Shown piece by piece: positions 53,729-63,275 of a stretch of 64,000 bases of DNA (position 1 is its first letter; each line of letters starts with the position of its first letter). This DNA comes from an uncultured Eubacteriales bacterium. GTDB lineage: Bacteria; Bacillota; Clostridia; Christensenellales; CAG-138. Both the position numbers and the translations under genes were made by a program. The notes under the pieces are model-generated. The model made no database searches. It was not told where the DNA came from and saw only the letters and a program-made list of their open reading frames with translations. The DNA is taken from assembly GCA_900544965.1 (NCBI GenBank), contig UQXE01000002.1, positions 1 to 64,000 on the forward strand, in the 5' to 3' direction.

Positions 53729-54418
53729 ATGAACGCTGAAATATATGACGACCTCGGCTTTGCAAAGGTTGATCTGAGCCGGGAAAGGCGCCAGGGATAT
53801 CCTGAGGTGATTTATGGATGCGGCAAGACTAACGAACAGATATGCGGGATATGCGGTTCATTGCTCTCAAACGGGGGAAAGCATATATTGGTGACCAGAA
53901 TAGGCAAGGGCTGCGCTTGTGATCTAGAGCACAGGTTTGGGGAAGTATCCTATTCAGAGGCGGCTTCGGTCGCAATCGTCAACCCTCGGAAGCTGCACCC
54001 GCAGGGCAGCGTAATCGTGGCGACTGCAGGCACTTCAGACATATGCGTGGCCGAAGAAGCCGCGATTACGGCGGAAGCCATGGATGCGGATGTTATGCGG
54101 ATATATGATGTCGGAGTATCCGGAATACACCGTATACTTGCTTATAAGGACGCATTGAGTACGGCAAACGCCATAGTAGTGGCTGCCGGCATGGACGGAG
54201 CACTGCCAAGCGTTGTAGGCGGCCTTACGGACCGTCCGGTTATAGCCCTGCCTACGAGTGTAGGATATGGGGCGTCATTCAACGGTCTTGCCGCTCTGCT
54301 GTCAATGCTTAATTCCTGTTCAGCAGGCGTAACGGTAGTAAATATCGACAACGGGTTTGGCGCGGGATTCGCGGCCGGAAGGATAAATCGGCTAATTGTA
54401 GGAGGAGGGAAAGTATGA
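53729..54418 (+). CDS. larB: LarB, nicotinic-acid-adenine-dinucleotide carboxylase
   Basis: 229 aa; carboxylates and hydrolyses NaAD in the first step of nickel-pincer cofactor synthesis. AIR-carboxylase fold: PEVIYGCGKTNEQICGIC, VATAGTSDICVAEEAAITA, YDVGVSGIHRIL and ALPTSVGYGASFNGLAALLS. Its stop overlaps the larC start by four bases. Confidence 0.94.
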   Translation: MNAEIYDDLGFAKVDLSRERRQGYPEVIYGCGKTNEQICGICGSLLSNGGKHILVTRIGKGCACDLEHRFGEVSYSEAASVAIVNPRKLHPQGSVIVATAGTSDICVAEEAAITAEAMDADVMRIYDVGVSGIHRILAYKDALSTANAIVVAAGMDGALPSVVGGLTDRPVIALPTSVGYGASFNGLAALLSMLNSCSAGVTVVNIDNGFGAGFAAGRINRLIVGGGKV

Positions 54419-55635
54419 GGACACTTTATATTGATGCGTTTTCAGGAATAAGCGGCGATATGTTTTTAGGGGCGCTTATAGACTGCGGCGCTGATTTTGA
54501 TTTTATCCTGTCTGCGCTTAACGGCCTGGGGATTTCGGATGAGTTCCACATTGAGGCAGCCAGGATTAATAGACGGGGTATCTGTGGAATTGATCTTAAC
54601 GTACGCCTTAAGCATGGTCATAGCCACCATGACGGCGTTTCACACTCACATGCTGGCTACAGAAACTACTCTCAGATAAAGTCGCTTATTTTGGATTCGC
54701 AAATCAGCGCAAACGTCAAAGAACGGGCGCTTCGCATATTCGGACGCGTTGCGGAGGCCGAGGCGTACGTACATGGCGTAACAGAGGATGAAGTTCATTT
54801 TCATGAGGTTGGGGCGGTTGACTCAATAGTGGACATAGTTGGCGTTTCAGCCGCGCTTGAATCCCTGGGGATAAAGAAAATAGTATCGTCTCCTCTTAAT
54901 CTCGGCGGCGGAACCGTAACCTGTGACCATGGAATTTTGCCTGTACCCGCGCCCGCTACGGCTAGAATTTTGTTTGGGTGTCCCTGCTACGGCTCAGATC
55001 CAAAGCACGGGGAACTCACCACGCCTACGGGAGCCGCCTGCGCTATGGAGGCCGAGCGTTTTGGAGAGCTGCCCTTAATGGTTCCGGAAGCGGCAGGCTA
55101 TGGATTTGGAAAAAGGGATACAGGAACGCTTAACGCCTTGCGGATAATGATGGGTGAGGAGCGAGACGGTTCCTGCGGTAAGCCCACAGATAAAAAGGCT
55201 GGCAATGTAGCGCTGATAGAAGCCAATATTGATGATATGACAGGAGAAAGCCTGGCATTTGCCGCCAAGAAGCTTATGGAGGAAAGCGCCTTAGACGTTT
55301 GGATCACTCCGATTATAATGAAAAAGGGACGTCCTGCGCATGCTTTATCGTGTATGTGCGAACTGGCGGATAAAGACCGCCTTGTTGAAGTGATATTTAA
55401 ACACACGACTACCTGGGGATTACGTATTGACGTTAAAACACGGACTTTGGTCACAAGAAGCACCTGTGTAGCTAATACAGAATATGGCCCAATAAGATTT
55501 AAAACGGATGGCGTAAGAATAAAAGCGGAGTATGACGACTGTGAACAGACGGCTCAAAGGAACGATGTGGGATTGACTGAGGTGGAAGCCGCTTTGATTC
55601 GAGCGGCACGTGGCGCCTCTAAACACGATAAATAA
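54415..55635 (+). CDS. larC: LarC, nickel insertion enzyme (single reading frame)
   Basis: 406 aa; inserts Ni into the pincer cofactor in a CTP-dependent reaction. Complete in one frame: YIDAFSGISGDMFLGALIDC at the start, a His-rich metal loop (KHGHSHHDGVSHSHAGY), HFHEVGAVDSIVDIVGVSAA, HGELTTPTGAA and the C-terminal EANIDDMTGESLAFAAKKLM. In Lactiplantibacillus plantarum larC1 and larC2 are joined by programmed frameshifting; here no shift is needed. larA, the racemase, is not in the window. Confidence 0.94.
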   Translation: MRTLYIDAFSGISGDMFLGALIDCGADFDFILSALNGLGISDEFHIEAARINRRGICGIDLNVRLKHGHSHHDGVSHSHAGYRNYSQIKSLILDSQISANVKERALRIFGRVAEAEAYVHGVTEDEVHFHEVGAVDSIVDIVGVSAALESLGIKKIVSSPLNLGGGTVTCDHGILPVPAPATARILFGCPCYGSDPKHGELTTPTGAACAMEAERFGELPLMVPEAAGYGFGKRDTGTLNALRIMMGEERDGSCGKPTDKKAGNVALIEANIDDMTGESLAFAAKKLMEESALDVWITPIIMKKGRPAHALSCMCELADKDRLVEVIFKHTTTWGLRIDVKTRTLVTRSTCVANTEYGPIRFKTDGVRIKAEYDDCEQTAQRNDVGLTEVEAALIRAARGASKHDK

Positions 55636-55642
55636 TCCTTGT

Positions 55643-56467
55643 TCAATCGTATTCTCCCAGAAAATAGGCGTTTATTTCGTCGGCGACCCGTCGCATCTTG
55701 TCGGGGTTTATACCTATAGACCTAATTGTTTCCGCGTTAAGGCGGTCAATGCTAACCGAGTCCGTGCATGATATCCTGCTGAGGATGACAGTGCCGGACT
55801 TTATTGATAACGCGCTGTCCTGTCCCACTATTATGTGGTCAAACAGGCGTATCTGACCTGCATCCAAAATTATAGAGGCCATTCTGGTGGCTTCAATATC
55901 CTGGACGGAGGGCTGGAGATTGCCGGATGGGTGGTTATGACAAAGTATTACGCTATGCGCATTATGCTTAAGCGCGGACATCATAATTGAACGGGGATAT
56001 ATTTCGGCCTGTGTCAATGTTCCGATACCTATTATGTCCGAGCCCAATAGCTTTCCCTGCTTATTAAGCGATACTACGCAGATGGTTTCATTAGGCTGTT
56101 TATGCAGCAGCGATATGCAGTAATGCATTGCGGCCGCAGGGGTGTTTAGCAGCTTTTCGTCGTCGAAATGCTGCAAGGCGCGGTCATATATATCGGAAAT
56201 CAGCGTAAGCAGAATTGCCGTATTTGGACCCACGCCCTTTGTGTTTGCCAATATCTTACGATCCGCCTTAATTACGTTGCGCAAGCTGCCAAATTGACTT
56301 AGCAGTTCATGAGCAAGGGGATTTGTATCCTTTTGAGGTATACAGTAGAAAAGCAAAAGCTCCAACAGCTGGTGATCCAAAAAGGACTGCGGACCGTTTT
56401 CAAAGTATTGATTTTTCATTCTTTCTCTATGCCCCTTATGCGGGTTGTTAGTTCCCATAAGTTTCAC
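55643..56467 (-). CDS. radC: RadC-family JAB-domain protein
   Basis: 274 aa. UPF0758 class with an N-terminal helix-hairpin-helix (LLSQFGSLRNVIKADRKILA) and the JAMM metal motif HNHPSGNLQPSVQDIEATR plus upstream SVILCHNH. It was named for DNA repair, but its function is not known. Convergent with larC, only seven bases between stops. The start region has a weak ribosome binding site (AGGTGAAAC). Confidence 0.88.
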   Translation of the reverse strand: MKLMGTNNPHKGHRERMKNQYFENGPQSFLDHQLLELLLFYCIPQKDTNPLAHELLSQFGSLRNVIKADRKILANTKGVGPNTAILLTLISDIYDRALQHFDDEKLLNTPAAAMHYCISLLHKQPNETICVVSLNKQGKLLGSDIIGIGTLTQAEIYPRSIMMSALKHNAHSVILCHNHPSGNLQPSVQDIEATRMASIILDAGQIRLFDHIIVGQDSALSIKSGTVILSRISCTDSVSIDRLNAETIRSIGINPDKMRRVADEINAYFLGEYD

Positions 56468-56584
56468 CTGTTACATAATTATATGAAGAATTGATCTTTT
56501 ATATAGAATTTAACGATTAATATGTGGATTGATCTGGTCAGGCACGTTCGCTTGAAATTAGCGGAGCGTGCCCGACTTATATTT

Positions 56585-58204
56585 TCAATTCATTAATATT
56601 TCCTGCCAGCGGTCTGCAAAGGCCTTTATATCGGCCTCCATTATATCAAGCTTTAGTTCCATATCCGGAGACCTCCTATCGTGTATTTCCTCAAGAAGCT
56701 TAAGTACCCGATTTAGATAAGCCTTTATTTCCGTATCGCGATCCAGCGCGTTTACGTCTTCAACCTGAGCGCTCGGCATTAAAGTGTCGTGCTCAGCGTC
56801 TCCCAGTTTATATACATCTCCAAGGGCTGGAACTATGGTTGTGTATCCCAGCGACTGCACGGCTTTATTCAAAGACTCCAGAGCCGTTTCCTCGCCATGT
56901 ACAAAGAAAATTTTGTCCGGTCCCCTGTCAATATCAGTTATCCATTTTATTAGCTCGTCCCTTCCGGCGTGGCCGGAAAATTCGGTGAGCTGTTCTATTG
57001 TAGCGTTTACCCGTATTTCCTCACCAAACAACTTTACGCTTTGAACTCCGTCTATCAGCATCCTGCCCAAAGTACCAACCGCCTGGTAGCCGGCGAATAC
57101 GATTGTGGAATCATGTCTGTACAGGTTATGCTTTAAATGATGCCTGATTCGTCCGGCATCGCACATACCAGACGATGATATGATTATTTTAGCTCCTTGT
57201 GTAAAATTGATCAGCTTGCTTTCATCAGCAGTACGGGCAACGCGAAGCGTGGGAAAATCAAACGGTGATCCGCCCCTGCTCATTTCAATCGCTTCCTCGT
57301 CGTAGTATCCCTGAGCGCAACGCTCGTATATACGGGTCGCCTCAATGCCCAACGGACTATCTATATATACGGGTATTTTGTCGAGGCCCGTTATCGTCCC
57401 CTTACAAATCAGCTTTTTTATGAAGTATAGTATCTCCTGTGTTCTTCCAACCGCAAAGCTGGGTATAACTATGTTGCCGCCGCGAGCTATCCCTGCCGAT
57501 ATTATTTTTGAGAACTGGGCTTCCTTAGCCTCATCGGTACTCAATTCATGATTCCGGTCGCCATACGTACCCTCTATTATGAGGTAATCCGCAGATTCGA
57601 TACGATCCGGATCACGAATGATTGGCCGGTTATCCCTGCCAATATCGCCGGAAAACACGAGCTTGCTTGTCTTGCCGCATTCTTCTACCCACAGCTCTAT
57701 AGCTGCGGAACCCAGAAGATGCCCCATATCCCTGTAACGTACCGTTACATTATGCATCAACCTTACAGTCTCTTTGTAGCCAACCGATCTGAACAGCTTT
57801 AGAGCGTTGTTTGCATCTTCAAGGGTGTATAGCGGCTCAATAGGTTCCTTGCCAGCTCTGAGACGCTTGCGGTTGGTGTTTTCCGCATCGCCCTCCTGAA
57901 TATGGGCGCTGTCAGGCAGCATGATTGTAGCGAGCTGCGATGTTGCTTCCGTGGCCAGCACCACCCCGCTGAACCCTCTCTTTACAAGAAGGGGGATGAG
58001 TCCGCTGTGGTCAATGTGCGCATGGGTAAGCAGCACTGCGTCAATGCTGGAAGGATCAAAAAGAAACCCGCCTTCGCCGAGATCCGTCTTTGTATCCTGT
58101 CCCTGGCGCATACCACAATCGACCAGAAGCCTGCCTCCTTCAAATTCAACAAGATGGCAAGAACCGGTTACCGATCGTGCCGCACCACAAAACTTTATAT
58201 CCAT
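56585..58204 (-). CDS. MBL-fold beta-CASP ribonuclease
   Basis: 539 aa. The metal site is LTHAHIDHSGLIPLL; FSGDIGRDNRPI (Asp ligand) and the beta-CASP module follow with IIEGTYGDRNHE, VIPSFAVGRTQEILYFIK, ISSSGMCDAGRIRHHL and QLTEFSGHAGRDELI. RNA-processing nucleases of this class (CPSF73-like) act as endonucleases. The C-terminal 70 residues are helical. Monocistronic, with DegV upstream on the same strand. Confidence 0.9.
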   Translation of the reverse strand: MDIKFCGAARSVTGSCHLVEFEGGRLLVDCGMRQGQDTKTDLGEGGFLFDPSSIDAVLLTHAHIDHSGLIPLLVKRGFSGVVLATEATSQLATIMLPDSAHIQEGDAENTNRKRLRAGKEPIEPLYTLEDANNALKLFRSVGYKETVRLMHNVTVRYRDMGHLLGSAAIELWVEECGKTSKLVFSGDIGRDNRPIIRDPDRIESADYLIIEGTYGDRNHELSTDEAKEAQFSKIISAGIARGGNIVIPSFAVGRTQEILYFIKKLICKGTITGLDKIPVYIDSPLGIEATRIYERCAQGYYDEEAIEMSRGGSPFDFPTLRVARTADESKLINFTQGAKIIISSSGMCDAGRIRHHLKHNLYRHDSTIVFAGYQAVGTLGRMLIDGVQSVKLFGEEIRVNATIEQLTEFSGHAGRDELIKWITDIDRGPDKIFFVHGEETALESLNKAVQSLGYTTIVPALGDVYKLGDAEHDTLMPSAQVEDVNALDRDTEIKAYLNRVLKLLEEIHDRRSPDMELKLDIMEADIKAFADRWQEILMN

Positions 58205-58241
58205 AAACGTTTGCTCCTATTAATTTTAAGAAATAGACTAA

Positions 58242-59126
58242 TTACTTCAATAACAATTCATCGCGGCCCTTTCCAAAGTAAACGATGGCCAGCGTTCCAG
58301 GGCCGCAGTGGGAGCCTATTACAGGACCCACAGGCCGAATCACTACCGCTTTTGGCTTAATCAGCTCTTCTACCTGTAATTTTAACACACTGGCATCTCC
58401 TGGACAATCGGCATGGCAAATATATACGGTTTGATCTTCAGGCCGTTCTATCGTAGACGCGCATCCCTCCAGAATATATTTAATCGCCTTTCTCTGCCCC
58501 TTTATCTTCGCAACTGGGACTACAAGGCCGTCAGGGCCAACGGTCAATATGGGCTTTAACTGAAGCGCCGTTCCAAAAAAAGCGGCCGTATTTGAAATCC
58601 TGCCGCCTCTGCGCAGATATTCCAGGCTGTCCACCGCAAACAGGGAGCATGATTTCATCTTATTATCCTCCACCCAGTCGCGTATTTCATCAAGGGATTT
58701 TCCTGCCCGCCGCATTTCGAGAGCTACTCCCACGAGCTGGCCAAGAGGCATTGATATGGCAAGCGTATCGACCAGTTCAATCCTCCGTTCCGGGTATTTT
58801 TCCAAAAGCTCATTTCTTGCTATGCACTCATTGCTAAAGGTTCCGGACATTTTTGATGAAAACGCAATGTGCAGTATATCGTTTCCCTGTTTTAAATACG
58901 GCTCAAAGTACTCCTCTATCTCCGCAGGATTCCGCTGGGCTGTGGTGACAACCGCCCCTTCTCGGAGACGCTTGAAAAAAGCGGGTATATCTGTTTCTCT
59001 ACCCAGATCATAGTAGCGTTCAAGACCATCATATGTATACGGCATTCTCATTACGCAAAAGCCGTTTTCATCCTCCCACTGGTAGGGGATTTCCGAATTG
59101 GATTCGGTGGTAATAACAAAACTCAT
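58242..59126 (-). CDS. DegV-family fatty-acid-binding protein
   Basis: 294 aa from ATG 59126 (AAGGAG six bases before it); the longer frame to 59234 is rejected. DegV proteins bind long-chain fatty acids and serve FakA kinases. Features: SFVITTESNSEIPYQWEDEN, DILHIAFSSKMSGTFSNECI, VDTLAISMPLGQLVGVALEM, SLEYLRRGGRISNTAAFFGT and VGPVIGSHCGPGTLAIVYFG. No fakA is adjacent. The gene order with the beta-CASP nuclease may be incidental. Confidence 0.93.
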   Translation of the reverse strand: MSFVITTESNSEIPYQWEDENGFCVMRMPYTYDGLERYYDLGRETDIPAFFKRLREGAVVTTAQRNPAEIEEYFEPYLKQGNDILHIAFSSKMSGTFSNECIARNELLEKYPERRIELVDTLAISMPLGQLVGVALEMRRAGKSLDEIRDWVEDNKMKSCSLFAVDSLEYLRRGGRISNTAAFFGTALQLKPILTVGPDGLVVPVAKIKGQRKAIKYILEGCASTIERPEDQTVYICHADCPGDASVLKLQVEELIKPKAVVIRPVGPVIGSHCGPGTLAIVYFGKGRDELLLK

Positions 59127-59340
59127 GATACACTCCTTAATTAAGCTTATAATATAATGAATGAATCCATTTAATATTATATAACTTAATGGCGGGACAT
59201 GCAACAAATTACGACAGGTGAACCTAAAAAGCATATAAAAATAAATAGCTGTATTGATTACTAGTCATTTTATATAATGATAACCTAAACAGTTAGTTGA
59301 TATAGCTTTATAAGGGAAATAACCGTATCATTTATGGATA

Positions 59341-59369
59341 TTGATCCATAATAATACCTGTGATATAAT
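59341..59369 (+). promoter_or_regulatory. Extended -10 promoter of the pheS T-box operon
   Basis: TTGATC (59341-59346), a 17-bp spacer and a perfect TATAAT (59364-59369) with TGA just before it (extended -10). The start near 59376 precedes the T-box leader directly. Confidence 0.8.
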
Positions 59370-59375
59370 GGCATA

Positions 59376-59656
59376 ATTCAATAGGGTAAATGCGGTGAAG
59401 GGATAAATCACGGCTATAGGCGCGTTAAGAGAGGTTTGCCTCCGGCTGAAAGCAAACCGCGTTAAGGCCATGAAGCAGTTCGTCCTGGAGCAGCTTTGGT
59501 GAAATCCATAATAAAAATCCGGATGGGTAGTCGAAGACGGGCAAGCCCGATACAGCTGAGAGGTTTTGTAACTGGATTAACTTTTAGTACAGAACGAATT
59601 AGGGTGGTACCACGAGAAAGCGCACTCGTCCCTTTGGGATGTATGCGCTTATAATT
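59376..59656 (+). ncRNA. T-box leader, tRNA-Phe responsive
   Basis: A leader of about 280 nt before pheS. Stem I runs from about 59395 to 59500 with an apical GAGAGG...CCGGCTGAAAGC loop pair; the probable specifier is TTC (59479-59481) in GAAGCAGTTCGTCCTGGAGC, a Phe codon that matches the genes. The T-box AGGGTGGTACCACG is at 59601-59614. The terminator is AAGCGCA (59618-59624) pairing with TGCGCTT (59644-59650), then ATAATTTTTT. Uncharged tRNA-Phe would pair with the T-box and allow read-through into pheST. The gap 59127-59678 contains only this element and its promoter. Confidence 0.92.
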
Positions 59657-59678
59657 TTTTAGGAGGAAAAGATGTCAG

Positions 59679-60701
59679 ATGATTGACCGACTGGACGAGA
59701 TTAAAAAGAAAGCGCTTGCCTCCCTTGAAGCGGCCAAGACCGACTCGGAGATTGAGGAAATATATATATCAACTCTGGGAAGAAACGGCAAGCTAACCGA
59801 AATACTTCGGGGCATGGGAAAGCTCAGTAAGGAGATGAGGGCTGAGGTAGGCAAGATGGCCAACATTGTCAAACAGGAGCTTGAAGAGGGTATAAACAGT
59901 CGCAGGCAGGCAATGGCCGAAATGGCGCAGCAGCTCAGGTTTGAAAGGGAAAAGATCGACGTAACCGAACCTGGAAAACATATATTGCCAAGCGGCCATC
60001 TGCACCCGCTTACGCTCGTGTACCGCGAGATTAGAGACGCTCTGGTAGGCATGGGGTTCACTACGTTTGACGGACCTGAGATTGAATACGACGACCTCAA
60101 CTTCACAAAGCTCAATATGCCTCCGGATCATCCGGCAAGGGACATGCAGGACACCTTCTATATAAACGATAAGGTTGTATTGAGGACCCATACAACTCCA
60201 TGCGAGGCAAGGGCGCTTATGTCTGTAAAACCGCCGTTCAGGCTTGTGATACCTGGACGCTGCTTTAGGGTGGATGAGGTAGACGCTAGCCATAGCCCAA
60301 TATTCATGCAGATAGAGGGCCTGGTTGTAGATAAAAGTGTTACGTTTGGGGATCTGAAGGGCACAGTATCGGCCTTTGTACACGCGGTCTTTGGGTCAGA
60401 TGTTAAAACACGCTTCCGTCCAAGCTATTTCCCGTTTACAGAACCATCGGCCGAGGTGGATATATCATGTACCATATGCGGCGGTAAGGGATGCAGGGTG
60501 TGTAAGGGTACGGGTTGGCTTGAAATAATGGGCTGCGGAGTAACAAATCCGCACGAGATTGAAAACTGCGGCCTCAATCCAAAGGAATGGAGCGCGTTTG
60601 CCTTTGGGGTAGGCGTTGACAGGGTGGCTAATTTAAAATATGGGATACCCGACATACGCCTGCACTATGAGAATGACGCAAGATTTCTAAGGCAGTTTTA
60701 A
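59679..60701 (+). CDS. pheS: Phenylalanyl-tRNA synthetase alpha subunit
   Basis: 340 aa; catalytic subunit of the (alpha-beta)2 enzyme. N-terminal coiled coil (LDEIKKKALASLEAAKTDSE), motif 2 RTHTTPCEARALM with the ATP-binding Arg, FRVDEVDASHSPIFMQIEG and motif 3 GVGVDRVANLKYGIPDIR. A Cys-rich insertion (CTICGGKGCRVCKGTGWLEI) is common in bacterial PheS. Aggagg at 59661 is 12 bases before this ATG but only five before an out-of-frame ATG at 59672. Sixteen bases separate it from pheT. Confidence 0.96.
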   Translation: MIDRLDEIKKKALASLEAAKTDSEIEEIYISTLGRNGKLTEILRGMGKLSKEMRAEVGKMANIVKQELEEGINSRRQAMAEMAQQLRFEREKIDVTEPGKHILPSGHLHPLTLVYREIRDALVGMGFTTFDGPEIEYDDLNFTKLNMPPDHPARDMQDTFYINDKVVLRTHTTPCEARALMSVKPPFRLVIPGRCFRVDEVDASHSPIFMQIEGLVVDKSVTFGDLKGTVSAFVHAVFGSDVKTRFRPSYFPFTEPSAEVDISCTICGGKGCRVCKGTGWLEIMGCGVTNPHEIENCGLNPKEWSAFAFGVGVDRVANLKYGIPDIRLHYENDARFLRQF

Positions 60702-60716
60702 AGGGGGACGAAAAGG

Positions 60717-63113
60717 ATGAAATTACCGCTGAGATGGCTAAAAGAATACGTTGATTTCAACGTTACTATAGATGAATTCGTAGAGAGGCTTATGTGGAGG
60801 GGATTTGAGGTATCCGAGGTGGCTGATGAAATGCCGGGGATAAAAAATGTAGTCGTCTGCACGATAAATAAAATAGCCCCGCATCCACAGGCCGAGAAGC
60901 TTAGGATTTGCACGGTAGGTATAGGGTCGGACGAACCTGTCCAGATTGTCACCAATTCAAAGAGGGTATACGAAGGCGCACAGGTTCCAGTAGCGCTCTG
61001 CGGAGCGACGCTTCACGACGGAACCGAAATTAAGCCTACAAGCCTTCGTGGGGTAGAAAGCCAAGGAATGTTCTGCGGAGGCCATGAGCTCGGCCTAACC
61101 GATGCCGACTATGAGGGCGCCGGCCTTGACGAGGTTCTCATTTTCAATGAACCCCATCCTGATGGGCAAAGCGTTCAGGAAGCGTTTGAGCTTGATTCCG
61201 TTATATTCGATATAGAGCTTACGCCAAACAGGGCTGATTGCCAGAGTATTATCGGAATGTGCCGTGAGGCGGCCGCTGCTTTGGGACAGAAGTTCATTGA
61301 ACCCAAGATCAGAGAAGTAACCGGTGTTGGCGATATATCGGAGTACGCCAAGGTAACGGTGGGCAATAGCGAGCTTTGCCCCAGGTATTGCGCAAGGGCC
61401 GTAATCGATCTGAGGATCGGGCCCTCGCCTAAATGGCTGCAGAAAAAGCTGAGAAGCGTGGGCCTTAGGCCGATCAACAACATAGTAGATATAACTAACT
61501 TAGTAATGGTGGAGTATGGTCATCCGATGCATGCGTTTGACCTTGCGTGCGTTAATGGCGGGCATATTATAGTGCGCAACGCTTATGAAGGCGAAACTGT
61601 CATAACTCTGGATGGAAAGCGGCGTGACGTTACCCCAGACATGCTTTTAATAGCTGATCCCCAAAAAGGAGTTGGTATAGCCGGCGTAATGGGTGGAGAA
61701 AACTCCGAAATAACGGCCAATACAAGGGCTACGTTATTCGAGTCAGCGGTTTTCAAGGGCAGCAGCATCCGTTCTACAACGAGAAAACTGCATCATACCA
61801 CCGATTCGGCCATCCGTTTTATGAGAGGCGTAGAGCCTGTAAACGCTATGAAGGCTGTCAAAAGGGCTATTGAATTGGTTGACAGCCTCAATGCCGGCAG
61901 GGTAATAGGCGGTACTATCGACGTATGCGGAGCTGATATAAACGAACGCATCGTTGAAGCGGACTGGCGGCATATTAACCGGATTAATAACCTTGAGCTT
62001 GAACCACGGGATATGGCGGAACTCCTTGAAACTATAAATATACGGGCGGATATTGATGGTGAAAAGCTGAGAATCAGGGTGCCTCATTACAGGGTTGATA
62101 TTGAAAGCGGCATTGAAACCGACTGGGATATCGCCGAGGAGATAGCGCGTCTCTATGGATATGAGAGGATAAACCCTACGCTTATGCGCGGTGAAACCTT
62201 CTGCGGTTCCATAAGCGCCGTGTTTAAAGCGGAGGATAGGGCAAAAGACTTGCTCGCGGCTTTAGGCGCATGTGAAATGTATAATTATAACTTTATGTCT
62301 CCGGATGAGCTTTCGTCGCTAAAGCTGGGTTCAATGGATGAAAGAAGGCTTGCTGTAAAAATAATGAACCCCTTTGGGCAGGATCAAAGCCTTATGAGAA
62401 CCACCTTGATACCTGGAATGCTTAGATCGCTGGCTGTAAATTTAAACAGGCGTACAGAGCATAGCCGTTTCTTTGAGATTGGAAACGTGCATATAAACAA
62501 CAATCCATCCCTGCCTGAGCAGAGGAAAAATATCTGCATCGCATACATGGACCAAGAGGACTTTTTCACCTTAAAGGGCACGGTCGAGTCGCTGCTTATG
62601 GGATTTGGCATAAATGATGCGGCGTTTAGGGTTGGTTACAGCAACCATTTCCAGCCAGGGCAGAATGCCGTATTAATTGTGGATGGTGAGGAGATAGGCG
62701 AGATGGGTGCGATACACCCCGATACGCTGAAGGCGTTTGATATTACAGCACGCGTCTTCATCTGCGAGCTATCCTTTGATAAGCTGTTTGGGCTTAATCA
62801 ACCGGTGCGCGCCTATAGTCCAATTCCAAGATATCCGGTTGTAAAGCGGGATATTGCGGTGATTGTGGATGAAGGCGTTTGCGCGGACGATGTCGCCAGG
62901 GCCATACTATCGGCAGAAACAGGCGTTATTATTGAGGATATATATCTTTTCGACGTATACCGCGGAAAAGGCGTTCCAGATGGAAAAAAGAGCATGGCAT
63001 ATTCATTCCTGCTTCGCAGCCCTGATCACACCTTGGTAGATGAGGAAATAACGGCGGCAGTGGCCTCGATACTGGAGAGCTTAAACGCGAGACTTGGCGC
63101 AAAGCTGCGCTAA
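60717..63113 (+). CDS. pheT: Phenylalanyl-tRNA synthetase beta subunit
   Basis: 798 aa, typical. It carries the tRNA-binding OB domain (AEKLRICTVGIGSDEPVQIV), the B3/B4 editing region (ELTPNRADCQSIIGMCREAA, GYGHPMHAFD-like EYGHPMHAFDLACV), B5 and the inactive class II core, and the C-terminal ferredoxin-like anticodon-binding domain (YSPIPRYPVVKRDIAVIVDE). Co-transcribed with pheS from the T-box promoter. Confidence 0.96.
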   Translation: MKLPLRWLKEYVDFNVTIDEFVERLMWRGFEVSEVADEMPGIKNVVVCTINKIAPHPQAEKLRICTVGIGSDEPVQIVTNSKRVYEGAQVPVALCGATLHDGTEIKPTSLRGVESQGMFCGGHELGLTDADYEGAGLDEVLIFNEPHPDGQSVQEAFELDSVIFDIELTPNRADCQSIIGMCREAAAALGQKFIEPKIREVTGVGDISEYAKVTVGNSELCPRYCARAVIDLRIGPSPKWLQKKLRSVGLRPINNIVDITNLVMVEYGHPMHAFDLACVNGGHIIVRNAYEGETVITLDGKRRDVTPDMLLIADPQKGVGIAGVMGGENSEITANTRATLFESAVFKGSSIRSTTRKLHHTTDSAIRFMRGVEPVNAMKAVKRAIELVDSLNAGRVIGGTIDVCGADINERIVEADWRHINRINNLELEPRDMAELLETINIRADIDGEKLRIRVPHYRVDIESGIETDWDIAEEIARLYGYERINPTLMRGETFCGSISAVFKAEDRAKDLLAALGACEMYNYNFMSPDELSSLKLGSMDERRLAVKIMNPFGQDQSLMRTTLIPGMLRSLAVNLNRRTEHSRFFEIGNVHINNNPSLPEQRKNICIAYMDQEDFFTLKGTVESLLMGFGINDAAFRVGYSNHFQPGQNAVLIVDGEEIGEMGAIHPDTLKAFDITARVFICELSFDKLFGLNQPVRAYSPIPRYPVVKRDIAVIVDEGVCADDVARAILSAETGVIIEDIYLFDVYRGKGVPDGKKSMAYSFLLRSPDHTLVDEEITAAVASILESLNARLGAKLR

Positions 63114-63157
63114 GAGGGATTAACGGGCTAAAAAGTGATGACTAATGTAAATTGCAG

Positions 63158-63187
63158 TTGACATTGGACTATTGACTGTGATAGGAT
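63158..63187 (+). promoter_or_regulatory. Promoter of the rplU-prp-rpmA operon
   Basis: A perfect TTGACA (63158-63163), an 18-bp spacer and TAGGAT (63182-63187) with TGA before it (extended -10). Transcription starts near 63194. Confidence 0.65.
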
Positions 63188-63193
63188 GCTTTG

Positions 63194-63275
63194 GTGAGCC
63201 GCTCCGTTTCGGCCTTAAAGTGTTGCTGAAACCGCCGAATTCGGGCGAGACTGGTAAGAGGAGGTAAGTTTAGGT
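63194..63275 (+). ncRNA. Leader of rplU, probably an L21 autoregulatory element
   Basis: The 80-nt leader contains GAGCCGCTCCGTTTCGG, GGCCTTAAAGTGTTGCTGAA and CCGCCGAATTCGGGCG segments that can form two stems, like the L21 leader found before rplU in Firmicutes. Length and position fit. I cannot verify the fold. Confidence 0.45.

Noticed and set aside
54415..55635. Programmed frameshift in larC
   Set aside because: The gene is one uninterrupted frame covering both LarC1 and LarC2 parts.
59127..59234. Longer N-terminus for the DegV-type protein
   Set aside because: AAGGAG is placed for the ATG at 59126 and family alignment begins there; the added residues look like read-through of AT-rich DNA.
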